DNA of 64,000 nt from Brachypodius melanocephalos (Eukaryota; Chordata; Aves; Passeriformes; Pycnonotidae), in the NCBI GenBank assembly GCA_013398615.1, contig VZSR01000479.1, positions 712,352 to 776,351 on the forward strand. The letters are read 5' to 3'. Both the position numbers and the translations under genes were made by a program. Below the pieces are notes generated by a model that was not told the origin of the DNA, made no database searches, and worked only from the letters and a program-made list of their open reading frames with translations. This document shows, piece by piece, positions 1-64,000 of the stretch. Position 1 is the stretch's first letter. The number at the start of each line of letters is the position of its first letter.

Positions 1-63656
<63,656 letters not shown>

Positions 63657-64000
63657 CTGCAGCAGGGGACAAAAGCCGTGCACAGAAGGGTCACTTCACA
63701 CATGGGGATGTTTGGGAAACGCACTCCGAAAAGCACCTTATCAATAGAGCAAATTGAGGTAGTTCTCCAAGTCATACTAATACCTGGTCTGAGAATGGGA
63801 AAGTGAAGTAATTTACATTTTACATTAAATAAATCAAGCAGGGTTTGACTCTACAATGACAGTTTACTGCAGGAGTGCTGTGGTGGAGAACCATGAAGGC
63901 TTAAAAATAGCACTTAAATATGTATATATATAGTCAGAGTTCCACACATAAACCTGGAGACATTTCTTCTGAAATACATTGAGGCTCCAATGACTCATGT
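63657..64000. other. TENM2 intron, partial (5' side of window)
   Basis: The intron upstream of the EGF4-5 exon, cut by the window edge. AT-rich, nothing recognised. The EGF3 exon must lie beyond 64000. Confidence 0.75.

Overview
This window is vertebrate, almost certainly avian, genomic DNA. It covers the middle of one large gene read from the minus strand: teneurin-2 (TENM2), a synaptic cell-adhesion receptor. The avian call rests on CR1 LINE tails ending in 8-bp CATAGAAT-type repeats, on LTR fragments of a type recognised from bird endogenous retroviruses, and on the intron sizes. Fourteen exons, one of them a 21-nt microexon, were placed by combining reading frame, splice dinucleotides and phase continuity. 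Joined with both optional inserts they give 3,276 nt, exactly 1,092 codons, with no stop and no phase conflict. Neither the start nor the stop codon of the gene is in the window.

Layout follows the transcript, so it runs from high to low coordinates. EGF-like repeats 4-5 lie at 63456-63656, EGF 6-7 at about 61673-61885, and EGF 8 at 39079-39225. The Cys-rich segment and start of the transthyretin-like region are at 27632-27842, and the transthyretin-like domain continues at 23645-23764 and 21436-21697. The FN-plug region is at 20463-20730 and 19183-19326. The NHL beta-propeller spans 17419-17668, a microexon at 14470-14490, then 10407-10639, 8786-8940 and the large 7418-8292 exon, which also enters the YD-shell. 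A typical YD repeat exon lies at 983-1158. Together these pieces form the extracellular core that binds latrophilins and other teneurins across the synapse.

Both known teneurin alternative-splice sites are present. Site A, between EGF7 and EGF8, appears as two competing donors 27 nt apart, and the distal one would be a GC donor. Site B, in the NHL propeller, is the 21-nt microexon. One splice donor, that of the Cys-rich exon, sits inside a threefold 24-bp tandem duplication.

The rest of the window is intron. The introns hold CR1 fragments, one complete solo LTR with 6-bp target duplications, a second LTR fragment antisense to the gene 92 bp upstream of an exon, a MIR-like SINE fragment, a 32-bp minisatellite next to a CAGCT pentamer array in a GC-rich island, short microsatellites and a 100-N assembly gap. 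No other protein-coding gene, tRNA, rRNA or CRISPR array could be supported. The long open frames outside the exons look like chance or repeat-driven frames.
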